This document shows, piece by piece, positions 43,626 through 51,104 of a DNA stretch of 64,000 nt (position 1 is its first letter; each line of letters begins with the position of its first letter). The translations under genes were made by a program, and so were the position numbers. The DNA comes from Dickeya aquatica (GTDB lineage: Bacteria; Pseudomonadota; Gammaproteobacteria; Enterobacterales; Enterobacteriaceae). The DNA is taken from contig NZ_LT615367.1 of NCBI RefSeq assembly GCF_900095885.1, positions 62,001 through 126,000 of the forward strand, written 5' to 3'. The notes under the pieces are model-generated. The model worked only from the letters and a program-made list of their open reading frames with translations, ran no database searches and was not told the origin of the DNA.

Positions 43626-44558
43626 TTACGCTGGCATCGCGTCCAGTGGAATAATCGCGCCGCGATATTGAATCACTGTGCTGGCGGTCAAATGCCCGCG
43701 TTTTGCAGCGTCTGCGGCGCTGCCGCCGTTAAGACGGACTGACAGGTAGCCTGCGCTGAACGAATCGCCTGCGGCGGTAGTATCGACAACGCTCTCTTTG
43801 GGCAGCTTGATGGCCGGGATTTCCTGCAAGGCTTCGCCCTGAATGGAAACCAGACACGCATCCGCACCGCGTTTGATAACCACTTCGGTCACGCCAGCGC
43901 CGTGAGTGCGCGCCAGTACGTCCTCTATCGGCAACTCGCCCCACAGCATGTCTTCATCATCGAGCGTCAGGAACGCGATATCGGTACAGGCCAGAATGTC
44001 GCTGTACGCTTGCCGGGTTTCTTCTTTGCTCTGCCACAGGCGTGGGCGGTAGTTGTTGTCGAAAATCACTTTACCGCCGTTGGCGCGGCACGCGCGCAGC
44101 ACGGCCAGCAGGCGCTCGCGGCTGGCGGCATTCAGAATGGCAAGACTGATACCGCTCAGGTACAGATAATCAAATTTCGCCAGTTGCTGGCTAACGGCGT
44201 CAGCCTCTGCGCTTTCCAGCCAGTAGCGGGCGGCGGCATCATTACGCCAGTAGTAGAATGTGCGCTCGCCGCTGGCATCGGTTTCGATGAAATATAACCC
44301 CGGCAGTTTATTGTCCAGACGTTGCGTCAGGTCGGTTTTTACCCCTTCCTTCTGCCAGATAGCCAGCATTTCGCTGCTAAACGAGTCGGTGCCCAGTGCG
44401 GTGACATAGTGCACGCCAAGCGCGTCAGCCTTTACCTGACGGGAAAGGTAAACCGCTGTGTTGAGGGTATCGCCACCGAAGCCACGGTTGAGATCCGTGC
44501 CTTTCTGTGACAGTTCAATCATGCATTCGCCAATAATCGCAATGTTCTTCGTCGTCAT
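43626..44558 (-). CDS. kdgK: KdgK 2-keto-3-deoxygluconate kinase
   Basis: 310 residues (E. coli 309), PfkB-type sugar kinase that phosphorylates KDG from pectin and hexuronate breakdown before aldol cleavage by Eda. N-terminal IAIIGECMIELSQKG, central IFDNNYRPRLW, and the C-terminal PfkB signature DTTAAGDSFSAGYL with catalytic Asp. A KdgR-type operator lies about 85 bases upstream. Single-gene transcript. Confidence 0.96.
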   Translation of the reverse strand: MTTKNIAIIGECMIELSQKGTDLNRGFGGDTLNTAVYLSRQVKADALGVHYVTALGTDSFSSEMLAIWQKEGVKTDLTQRLDNKLPGLYFIETDASGERTFYYWRNDAAARYWLESAEADAVSQQLAKFDYLYLSGISLAILNAASRERLLAVLRACRANGGKVIFDNNYRPRLWQSKEETRQAYSDILACTDIAFLTLDDEDMLWGELPIEDVLARTHGAGVTEVVIKRGADACLVSIQGEALQEIPAIKLPKESVVDTTAAGDSFSAGYLSVRLNGGSAADAAKRGHLTASTVIQYRGAIIPLDAMPA

Positions 44559-44641
44559 GACCGCTGACCTGTAAAAAAGAGATGGGGATGTAAGTGGAAA
44601 TTAGCGCCAGTCTCAACATTACATGGCGCGTAGTCAATAGT

Positions 44642-44661
44642 GATGAAACGATGTTTTATTT
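44642..44661. promoter_or_regulatory. KdgR operator upstream of kdgK
   Basis: GATGAAACGATGTTTTATTT closely matches the palindromic KdgR consensus of Erwinia/Dickeya (AATGAAACATTGTTTCATTT): GAAAC in the left arm and GTTTTATT in the right. KdgR represses pectinolysis genes until KDG accumulates. Confidence 0.8.
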
Positions 44662-44740
44662 TTTCATGATATGGATCGGGAAAACCTGTGGTAATCCCTC
44701 TCCTGAACGGCAGGTTGCTATTTGAGCGCGATCTTTGCCC

Positions 44741-44944
44741 TTATAACCCTTTTTGCCGCCGGGTTGTCACGCTTTCTCCGGCAATTCCCCAGTTATCGGT
44801 TTCCACCTCATCGATAATCACCACGGTTGTCGCCGGGTTTTTACCCAGTGTATCGACCAATAGCTGGGTGACTCCCGCGATTAACTGCTGTTTTTGCTCG
44901 GCGGTTGCGCCGTCTTTAGTGATACGAATGTTAACAAAAGGCAT
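44741..44944 (-). CDS. 4-oxalocrotonate tautomerase family protein
   Basis: 67 residues. After removal of Met the chain begins with Pro-1 (PFVNIRITKDGATAEQKQQL), the catalytic base of the tautomerase superfamily. The middle Arg (here in IRI) and the DEVETDNWGIAG segment also fit the 4-OT fold, which works as a hexamer or dimer. Substrate unknown. Its stop is about 180 bases from kdgK and its start is 22 bases from yhjD's end; it probably shares the yhjD transcript. Confidence 0.85.
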   Translation of the reverse strand: MPFVNIRITKDGATAEQKQQLIAGVTQLLVDTLGKNPATTVVIIDEVETDNWGIAGESVTTRRQKGL

Positions 44945-44966
44945 GCTGGCTCCTGTGGTGTCGGGG

Positions 44967-45947
44967 TCAGGTGCGCGTAAGCGGCACCGGTTTATCTGTT
45001 GTGCTTTGAGGCAGCGCAGTGGCTATCCAGGCGGCGCAAAACAGCGTCAGACGGGCAAAAAAATAGAAAAATGTCATCAGGCCTATCACTGAACCAAAGG
45101 CGGCCCCTGAGGGGGAGGTGGCCAGTTGCGGCAATGCCATCGTCATCGCGAACTTTAACGCCTCAAAACCAACTGCGGCCATCAGCGTACCGCGTAATAG
45201 CGGGGTGCGGCGAGGTTTATGGCGCGGCAGCACCCACAGAATCCATAAAAATAGCAGGTAGTTGGCAAAAATAGAGATAGAAAGTGCGATAAGCGTCAGC
45301 GCCGGGCGCAACCAGCCCACGCCCCCAAGGCCCAGCGTCTGCACGATAAGCGCCTGTGCGCTACCTGCCACCGAGGTTAAAAACAGGGTGATCACCAGCG
45401 CCAGCAGCAGGCCTATGAGCGATAAGAAGTCCCAAAAGTAGCGCAGATAGAATTTTTCCTCTTCATGAGGCTGCCGTTCCCAAACGTCTCGTGACTGCGC
45501 CAGAATCGCTTCACGCAGGTTGCCTATCCAGTTGACACCGGAATAGAGTGCCATCAGCAAACCCGTTATGCCGACGGTCGTGCGCTGGCGCACGGCAGTA
45601 TTGACAGTGTCTTTCAGGGTGTGTGCAAGACTTGGGTCGCTGATGCTGTTCACAATACGGTTGATAAGCCCGGTAAGCAGGTCAGGGTTGGAGGCCAGCA
45701 CAAACCCGGCGCAGGCGAATGACACCATCAGAATAGGAATCAATGACAGAAACGAAAAATAGGTAATCGCGGCACCGAACTGGTTGCCCATCCGGTCATT
45801 AAACCGCTCGCCGGCGCGAATGAAATGGGCAATGGCCGCAACAGCACACACACGGTGCCAAAAGCCGGTCAGCGGCCTGACAGCGGGGCGAGCTGCGCTG
45901 GGTGGCGCGTTTTGCCCGGTGTGAATGCGTGGGCGGTCTGGCTTCAA
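44967..45947 (-). CDS. yhjD: YhjD, YihY/BrkB-family inner-membrane protein
   Basis: 326 residues, similar to E. coli YhjD (337) through most of its length: ERFNDRMGNQFGAAITYFSF, then QRTTVGITGLLMALYSGVNW, SQSRDVWER-like and PSGAAFGSVIGLMTFFYFF. About six TM segments. An E. coli YhjD variant allows growth without Kdo-modified lipid A, and the protein was proposed to move lipid A precursors; its normal task is unsettled. The N-terminal 45 residues are basic and variable. Confidence 0.92.
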   Translation of the reverse strand: MKPDRPRIHTGQNAPPSAARPAVRPLTGFWHRVCAVAAIAHFIRAGERFNDRMGNQFGAAITYFSFLSLIPILMVSFACAGFVLASNPDLLTGLINRIVNSISDPSLAHTLKDTVNTAVRQRTTVGITGLLMALYSGVNWIGNLREAILAQSRDVWERQPHEEEKFYLRYFWDFLSLIGLLLALVITLFLTSVAGSAQALIVQTLGLGGVGWLRPALTLIALSISIFANYLLFLWILWVLPRHKPRRTPLLRGTLMAAVGFEALKFAMTMALPQLATSPSGAAFGSVIGLMTFFYFFARLTLFCAAWIATALPQSTTDKPVPLTRT

Positions 45948-46087
45948 CGGCGTGCTCTCCTCGGCGATTCATCCTGTTGATTATAACCAATATCCTGTTG
46001 CAGTGTGTTAGGCTGAAAAATACCAAATACCAACCCCGTGTTGCCGTGTTGGTCTGCTAACGCGGCCGTAAAGCGAGTTAACGCCCC

Positions 46088-47281
46088 ATGTCTGTCACAC
46101 CACCAGAAACGACGCCTGGCGCATTACGCCTGAATGTACGCATTATGTCTGTGGTCATGTTCAATTTTGCCAGCTACCTGAATATTGGTTTGCCGCTGGC
46201 GGTATTACCGGGGTACGTCCACGAATATCTGGGATTCAGCACATTTTGGGCCGGGCTGGTGATAAGCCTGCAATACTTCTCCACCTTACTCAGTCGCCCG
46301 CGTGCCGGGCGTCACGCTGATGAAAAAGGCCCGAAACAGGTGGTGGTGTTAGGGCTGGCAGGGGCACTGTTGAGCGGGGGCTTTTATGCGCTGGCGGCCT
46401 GGAATGACAGCTCGCCGATGCTGGCCCTGATATTGTTATGCGTCGGGCGCTTGATCCTCGGTGTGGGGCAGAGTTTTGCCGGAACCGGTGCAACGCTGTG
46501 GGGCGTTGGCATTGTCGGCTCACGGCATATTGGCCGGGTGATTTCGTGGAACGGCGTGGCGACTTACGGCGCAATGGCCGTTGGCGCGCCGCTTGGTGTG
46601 TGGATATACCAGCAGGGCGGGTTGCGGCTACTGGCGCTGGTTATCATGCTGGTGGCGGCGCTGGCCATCGCGCTGGCCTTGCCTCGCCCGGTGGTAAAGG
46701 TGACGCCGGGTAAGAAACTGCCTTTTCGCGAGGTGCTGGGTAAAGTCTGGTTATATGGCATGATTTTGTCGCTGGCCTCTGCCGGGTTTGGCGTCATCTC
46801 CACGTTTATTACGCTGTTTTATGCCAGCCGACACTGGCCTGGCGCGGAGTTCACGCTGAGTCTGTTTAGTGTGGCGTTTGTTGGTGCGCGATTACTCTTT
46901 CCTAATGCCATCAACCGATTCGGTGGCTTGCGGGTGGCGCTGGTGTGTTTTGTGGTGGAAGGGACGGGGCTGTTGCTGGTGTGGCAGGCGGCCAATCCGT
47001 TGATGGTGCAAATCGGCGCATTGCTTGCTGGCGGCGGCTTTTCGTTGGTGTTTCCCGCGCTGGGCGTGGTGGCGGTTAAAGCCGTTTCGGCACAGAATCA
47101 GGGCAGTGCGCTGGCAACGTACACCATTTTTCTCGATTTATCGCTTGGCGTGGTCGGGCCGGTGGCCGGGGGCATGATTGCCTATACCGGTGTCGATGCC
47201 ATTTATCTGGCCGCTGCGGGGCTTTCGCTAATCGGGCTGTTGCTGACGGCGCAGTTATATCGCGCCAGAACAGCGGCATGA
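46088..47281 (+). CDS. yhhS: YhhS, MFS transporter
   Basis: 397 residues, 12 TM segments, matching E. coli YhhS (405), e.g. MFNFASYLNIGLPLAVLPGY at the start, then FWAGLVISLQYFSTLLSRPRAG (motif A-like) and GQSFAGTGATLWGVGIVGS. In E. coli overproduction gives glyphosate resistance and arabinose export; the natural substrate is unknown. The motif-A loop RHADEKGPKQ is intact. Divergent from yhjD, convergent with dcrB. Confidence 0.93.
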   Translation: MSVTPPETTPGALRLNVRIMSVVMFNFASYLNIGLPLAVLPGYVHEYLGFSTFWAGLVISLQYFSTLLSRPRAGRHADEKGPKQVVVLGLAGALLSGGFYALAAWNDSSPMLALILLCVGRLILGVGQSFAGTGATLWGVGIVGSRHIGRVISWNGVATYGAMAVGAPLGVWIYQQGGLRLLALVIMLVAALAIALALPRPVVKVTPGKKLPFREVLGKVWLYGMILSLASAGFGVISTFITLFYASRHWPGAEFTLSLFSVAFVGARLLFPNAINRFGGLRVALVCFVVEGTGLLLVWQAANPLMVQIGALLAGGGFSLVFPALGVVAVKAVSAQNQGSALATYTIFLDLSLGVVGPVAGGMIAYTGVDAIYLAAAGLSLIGLLLTAQLYRARTAA

Positions 47282-47312
47282 ATGCCCTGCGCGTCATGCG
47301 CAGCGCATTCAT
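47278..47312. terminator. Bidirectional hairpin between yhhS and dcrB
   Basis: ATGAATGC-C-CTGCGC paired with GCGCAG-C-GCATTCAT around a 5-base loop: 14 pairs with one C-C mismatch. The left arm contains the yhhS stop codon. No T-tract. Confidence 0.65.
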
Positions 47313-47320
47313 GGTTCACA

Positions 47321-47890
47321 TTAATTCAGTTTCAGGCTGGCAATTATCTTGCCTGCATCGCTCTGCGCCTGAGGCAGGTTATCAGCAGGCAAGCCGATTT
47401 GCAGCGTCACCAAATGGTTGTCCACTTTAGCCATCACAATCGAAGAGAAGGCTTTCTGGCCGTTGTTGGTGGTCACGCTGTCAAACTGCTGTACCTGCTG
47501 GCCGCTTAAGGTGACCGGTTTATTACTCAGCACCTGCACGCTGGCATCACGCCCGCGTTGCTGCTCTTCAATGCGCTGGCCAAAGGTTGGCAGATCCAGC
47601 GGGGTGTCGTCCGCGACAATGACAATAATGGTTTTCTGACCACTTGGGTCAGCATAAACATGCATGTTGTTTTTCTGGTTGCCCAGTTTGCCGGTTTGGT
47701 CGCTCAGGCCATCAGGCAGCGTGAATGTCAGCTTGCCGGAGAGCAGGGACACGTTGGGTGACGTGGCATTCTCTGCCGCCGCTGCCGGTTTTGCCGCCGG
47801 TACGCTGGTTTTCTTGTCACTGTTGCCATCGCAGGCGGCCAGGGTGGCGGCCAGCAGACCAATACCGAGATATTTCGCTAAATTTGGCAT
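47321..47890 (-). CDS. dcrB: DcrB lipoprotein
   Basis: 189 residues (E. coli DcrB 185). Signal peptide with lipobox LAAC (cysteine at about 19), Asn/Ala-rich linker, then the DcrB domain (LSGKLTFTLPDGLSDQTGK and NNMHVYADPSGQKTIIVIV). In E. coli it is an inner-membrane lipoprotein needed for DNA entry of phages C1 and C6 and for Lgt-related envelope health. Convergent with yhhS. Confidence 0.95.
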   Translation of the reverse strand: MPNLAKYLGIGLLAATLAACDGNSDKKTSVPAAKPAAAAENATSPNVSLLSGKLTFTLPDGLSDQTGKLGNQKNNMHVYADPSGQKTIIVIVADDTPLDLPTFGQRIEEQQRGRDASVQVLSNKPVTLSGQQVQQFDSVTTNNGQKAFSSIVMAKVDNHLVTLQIGLPADNLPQAQSDAGKIIASLKLN

Positions 47891-47975
47891 GGGTATCCTT
47901 TCTTTCCATTACGAATACAGACTGACGCAATATCAGCACAAGCATATGAACATAAGCAGAAGTGGCGCTATGGCA

Positions 47976-48039
47976 CCTGATTCGGGGCATAAAAACAAGC
48001 GTTTTGTTGTCAACACACTTGTTTTAGCCCTGAATCAGG
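47976..48039. repeat. Long imperfect inverted repeat upstream of dcrB
   Basis: CCTGATTCGGGGC plus ATAAAAACAAG (47976-47999) pairs with CTTGTTTTAGCCC plus TGAATCAGG (48018-48039) around an 18-base loop, with one mismatch and two bulges. It could form a 22-pair hairpin in either strand. Confidence 0.8.
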
Positions 48040-48144
48040 CTTAAGGCAGGCAATTTTCCGGTTATTCCTAATCACCACGTTGTCGCGAAGAACCGTTGTA
48101 TTGGCGAACGGTGGCAGAGAAATCCGTTTTACTAAAACCGGCGA

Positions 48145-48816
48145 TCAGGCTGTTTGATCCTGATAAGGCGTACCGCTAACAGACTGGCTCAGGCGACGCA
48201 GCAGCATATTGAGCACTACGCCATACATCGGCAGGAAAAAGACCAGGTTGATGGCTATTTTGAAGAAGTAGTCCACCTTGGCGATTTCCATCCAGTGTGT
48301 TGCCATGAACGGGTCGGTGCTGCGATAAAACGCGATAAAGAAGAATGCCACCGTATCACTCAGGTTGCCCAATATCGCCGACGCTGCGGGGGCGGCCCAC
48401 CAGGCTTTAAGCTGGCGCAGGCGATTGAAAACCTGGACGTCCAGAATCTGGCCTAAAACGTATGCCATCAGGCTGGCGATGGCAATGCGAGCGACCATTG
48501 GGTTGACCTGACCGAGCGCCGCCAGCCCTTGCCATTCGCCTTTGTAGAACAGCGAGGAGAACAGATAAGAGGCGATCAGCGCTGGCACCATCACGGTCAA
48601 AATAATGCGGCGTGCCAGCGGCGCACCGAAAATTCGCACGGTTAAATCCGACGCCAGAAAAATAAACGGGAACGTAAATGCGCCCCAGGTAGTATGAAAG
48701 TCGAAAATCGTAATCGGTAATTGCACCAGATAGTTACTGGAGATAATCACCAAAATATGAAAGAGGGACAGCCAGCACAGTGCTGTCAGCCGCTGTTGTG
48801 CAGTGAACTGAAACAT
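48145..48816 (-). CDS. yhhQ: YhhQ, queuosine precursor (preQ0/preQ1) transporter
   Basis: 223 residues (E. coli YhhQ 221), VUT/YhhQ family membrane protein with about six TM segments: LFHILVIISSNYLVQLPITIF near the start, DLTVRIFGAPLARRIIL with the conserved D-x-x-x-R, and WAAPAASAILGNLSDTVAFF later. It imports 7-deazaguanine precursors of queuosine. A candidate preQ1-I riboswitch overlapping its ribosome binding site (48824-48854) supports this role. Confidence 0.95.
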   Translation of the reverse strand: MFQFTAQQRLTALCWLSLFHILVIISSNYLVQLPITIFDFHTTWGAFTFPFIFLASDLTVRIFGAPLARRIILTVMVPALIASYLFSSLFYKGEWQGLAALGQVNPMVARIAIASLMAYVLGQILDVQVFNRLRQLKAWWAAPAASAILGNLSDTVAFFFIAFYRSTDPFMATHWMEIAKVDYFFKIAINLVFFLPMYGVVLNMLLRRLSQSVSGTPYQDQTA

Positions 48817-48823
48817 AGTATGA

Positions 48824-48854
48824 CCTTTTTGGTTATTGGGGTGAGGGAACCCAG
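48824..48854 (-). promoter_or_regulatory. Candidate preQ1-I riboswitch in the yhhQ leader
   Basis: On the reverse strand: CTGGG, loop TTCCCTCA, CCCCA, then the A-rich tail AATAACCAAAAAGG ending in the ribosome binding site 7 bases before the ATG. P1 is TGGG/CCCA. P2 would pair CCT of the loop with AGG of the ribosome binding site. The unpaired C before the CCC and the U after GGG match the ligand-contacting bases of the class. Confidence 0.7.
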
Positions 48855-49023
48855 ATAAATTGCCTCGTTATGCGTGCTTTTAACGCTAACGTGTCGGCAT
48901 CATACCGCGTTGTTAAGGCTTTGCAATGGCTAATCCCCGCGCGTTCATGCTGGTTGCACCCCGTGCCCTGATGGGTAAACTAATTAGCCCTCGATTCCTG
49001 TGATATTCGTAACGAGAACCTGT

Positions 49024-49269
49024 ATGACCGATATTTTTGCTAACCCGGATCGAACACTCGATGCCCAGGGGTTACGCTGCCCCGAACCGGTGATGATGGT
49101 ACGCAAAACGGTACGCCAGATGGAAACCGGACAAACGCTGCTGATTATTGCCGATGATCCGGCAACAACCCGTGATATTCCCGGCTTTTGCCGCTATATG
49201 GAGCACGAGCTACTGGCGCAAATAACCGAAACGCTGCCCTATCGTTATCTGTTGCGCAAAGGGGCGTAA
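49024..49269 (+). CDS. tusA: TusA sulphur-carrier protein
   Basis: 81 residues, as in E. coli. It takes persulphide sulphur from IscS and passes it to TusD for 2-thiouridine in tRNA wobble positions, and also affects molybdopterin synthesis. The active cysteine lies in [17 protein letters not shown] (about residue 19). The ATG at 49024 gives the conserved length; an upstream in-frame start adds eight unrelated residues. Divergent from yhhQ. Confidence 0.97.
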   Translation: MTDIFANPDRTLDAQGLRCPEPVMMVRKTVRQMETGQTLLIIADDPATTRDIPGFCRYMEHELLAQITETLPYRYLLRKGA

Positions 49270-49348
49270 CAGAGAGCACCATGCAGGGAGAAAATCCTGC
49301 TCATTCGTTATGGGGTGAGCCCGGTGGCGACGAACAACTGCAACACGG

Positions 49349-49496
49349 ATGATGGCGGTATTTCTCGTGCTTGCCTTCGTGTCTGATGGCCGCCTGTCAG
49401 GGGCTGCCACCTGCCGGGCTTCATGCTATCGTAACGCCCGAATTTGTCACAGGCACCCTCAGATACCCGGTGACCCCGGAGGAGACGAACGATTAA
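49349..49496 (+). pseudogene. Small lipoprotein gene split by a one-base frameshift
   Basis: ATG-ATG at 49349 opens a hydrophobic start (MMAVFLVLAFVSDG). One base out of frame, 49386 onwards reads MAACQGLPPAGLHAIVTPEF and continues to a TAA (49494-49496) that overlaps the next ATG as TAATG. Joined, the two parts make a typical lipoprotein signal (hydrophobic core, then LMAAC) and a mature peptide of about 34 residues. Either a pseudogene, a sequence error, or frameshifted translation. Not recognised. Confidence 0.5.
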
Positions 49497-49816
49497 TGAG
49501 CAATGAGCCCGTCCTTTACCGCATTCAGTTCATGAATAACGGCAAAAATTATCAGCTGTATGTACGCGAACTGGTACAAAGCAGTCTGTTCGGATTTATT
49601 GAAATCGCTGACTTCGTTTTTGATAACCCGTCTGCTCTGCTGGTTGACCCGACCACGGAAAAACTCAAGACAGAGTTTGCGGGGGTTGGACGCAGCTATA
49701 TCCCGATGCAGGCCGTTATTCGTATTGATGCCGTCAATGAACGCGGTATTGCCCGCATTTCTGAGCTGGGGGACAATGTGACCCCGTTCCCTTATTTGCC
49801 CGGTAAGAAGCCCTGA
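49496..49816 (+). CDS. DUF1820 family protein
   Basis: 106 residues, cytosolic. MSNEPVLYRIQFMNNGKNYQLYVREL, then LFGFIEIADFVFDNPSALLVDP and IPMQAVIRIDAVNERG match the DUF1820 family, found in gamma-proteobacteria and of unknown function (sequence quoted in pieces: PVLYRIQFMNNGKNYQLY, LFGFIEIADFVFD, SYIPMQAVIRIDAV). The start overlaps the stop of the small lipoprotein-like frame (TAATG), suggesting coupled translation. Preceded by GGAGGAG. Confidence 0.88.
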   Translation: MSNEPVLYRIQFMNNGKNYQLYVRELVQSSLFGFIEIADFVFDNPSALLVDPTTEKLKTEFAGVGRSYIPMQAVIRIDAVNERGIARISELGDNVTPFPYLPGKKP

Positions 49817-49871
49817 TCTTTAGCGCCAGCCCGGATAATACGGCGTGCCGTGTTATCCGGGGGGACGGATA

Positions 49872-50159
49872 TTAGCGTGGTTTACGTGGCGTAGCAGGTT
49901 GCTTGCGCTGCCAGTCCAGCAACTCAAACACCCCAAACAGGAAAATGCGCAATTGCAGCATGCCGCTGAGCGCGGGGGCATCCTTCGGCTGGCTGGCTTT
50001 GAGCAGCAAAAATTGTACGCCATGCATCAACAGCATGAACCCCATCGCCAGCACCATGAAGATATTCAGCGGGCGCGGAAAGGGGTGAATCAGGTTGAGG
50101 ATGAGAAAGCTCCATATCCCCAGCATGAGCAGGCGGCCAAGATTAATCCAAATGTTCAT
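49872..50159 (-). CDS. yhhL: YhhL, DUF1145 membrane protein
   Basis: 95 residues, with two or three hydrophobic helices (INLGRLLMLGIWSFLILNLI, NIFMVLAMGFMLLMHGVQF) and a basic tail. Matches the DUF1145/YhhL family, function unknown. It starts inside the end of rsmD (17-base overlap), as in E. coli, so it is translated from the same mRNA. Confidence 0.9.
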   Translation of the reverse strand: MNIWINLGRLLMLGIWSFLILNLIHPFPRPLNIFMVLAMGFMLLMHGVQFLLLKASQPKDAPALSGMLQLRIFLFGVFELLDWQRKQPATPRKPR

Positions 50160-50766
50160 CACGGCCCCCGGTGAGTGCATCAGATGCGTGGCGGATATAA
50201 AGGCGATAAGAAACCTGACCGGCGGTTTTCTCGCGGTGCAGCGTCCAGTTTGAAGGCAGGGCCAGCGTGTGGTTTTCTGCTTCCGTTTCGATATAAATCC
50301 AGGCTTCCTGTGCCAGCCAGCCGCCGTTTTCCAGCCGTTGTACCGTGTCATCCAGCAGGCCGCGACGAAAGGGCGGGTCGAGAAACACCACCTCATAAGG
50401 CAGCCCGGCCACAGGCTGGTTTAGCCATTGCAGTGTGTCGATGTTGATCACCTCAGCATTGCCCGTTCGCAGCAGTGACAGATTTTGCGTCAACTGTCGG
50501 GCGACATTGCGTTCTGATTCGAGCAGTGTTGCGTGAGCGGCATAGCGCGATAAGGCTTCAAGCCCCAGTGCGCCGCTACCGGCGAAGCAGTCGAGGCAGC
50601 GTGATTGCTGGATAACGGGAGCCAGCCAGTTAAACAGCGTTTCGCGTACACGGTCGGTGGTCGGGCGCAGACCGGGGCTATCTGGAACGGGAAGTTTTCT
50701 GCCGCGCCACTGCCCGCCAATAATGCGGATTTGGCCGGGAGCGGATGTCGCTTGATGTTTTGCCAT
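50143..50766 (-). CDS. rsmD: RsmD 16S rRNA m2G966 methyltransferase
   Basis: 207 residues (E. coli 198). N-terminal IRIIGGQWRGRKLPVPD, SAM-binding motif I LDCFAGSGALGLEALSR (about 57-73), and catalytic FLDPPFRRG (about 127-135). Methylates G966 in the 30S head. Divergent from ftsY. Confidence 0.96.
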   Translation of the reverse strand: MAKHQATSAPGQIRIIGGQWRGRKLPVPDSPGLRPTTDRVRETLFNWLAPVIQQSRCLDCFAGSGALGLEALSRYAAHATLLESERNVARQLTQNLSLLRTGNAEVINIDTLQWLNQPVAGLPYEVVFLDPPFRRGLLDDTVQRLENGGWLAQEAWIYIETEAENHTLALPSNWTLHREKTAGQVSYRLYIRHASDALTGGRDEHLD

Positions 50767-51104
50767 AACCTTGTATTTGTCAAAAAGAGGAAACCGGCAG
50801 CTGAGAGCCGGGTTTTTAAGGCGTTATTCTAACGGCGCAAACCTGTCAGGCAAATGTAAAGATGCAGTTAATGGGAGGCGGCGCGAGAAAATGCGCCCAA
50901 TCCGGCCTATGCCGTGGTGCCTGACACACCTGGTTACGGAGATTGTCTGTGTGCCCGGTGGCGCGGTGCGTGTTGCTGACGGCGGGAAAGTGTTAAACTC
51001 GTTGTTTTATTGGACTCGTGGCGGTCGCACGCGTATCGCCGGAGTCATGTTTATTGACATGGTTATTGATTAGCCGCACTGGGTGGCAGGAGCGCAATTA
51101 CATA
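50767..51104. other. rsmD-ftsY divergent intergenic region
   Basis: 338 bases containing the promoters for both directions. A TTAAACT-like -10 sequence near 50995 may serve ftsY. No gene or clear operator seen. Confidence 0.4.
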
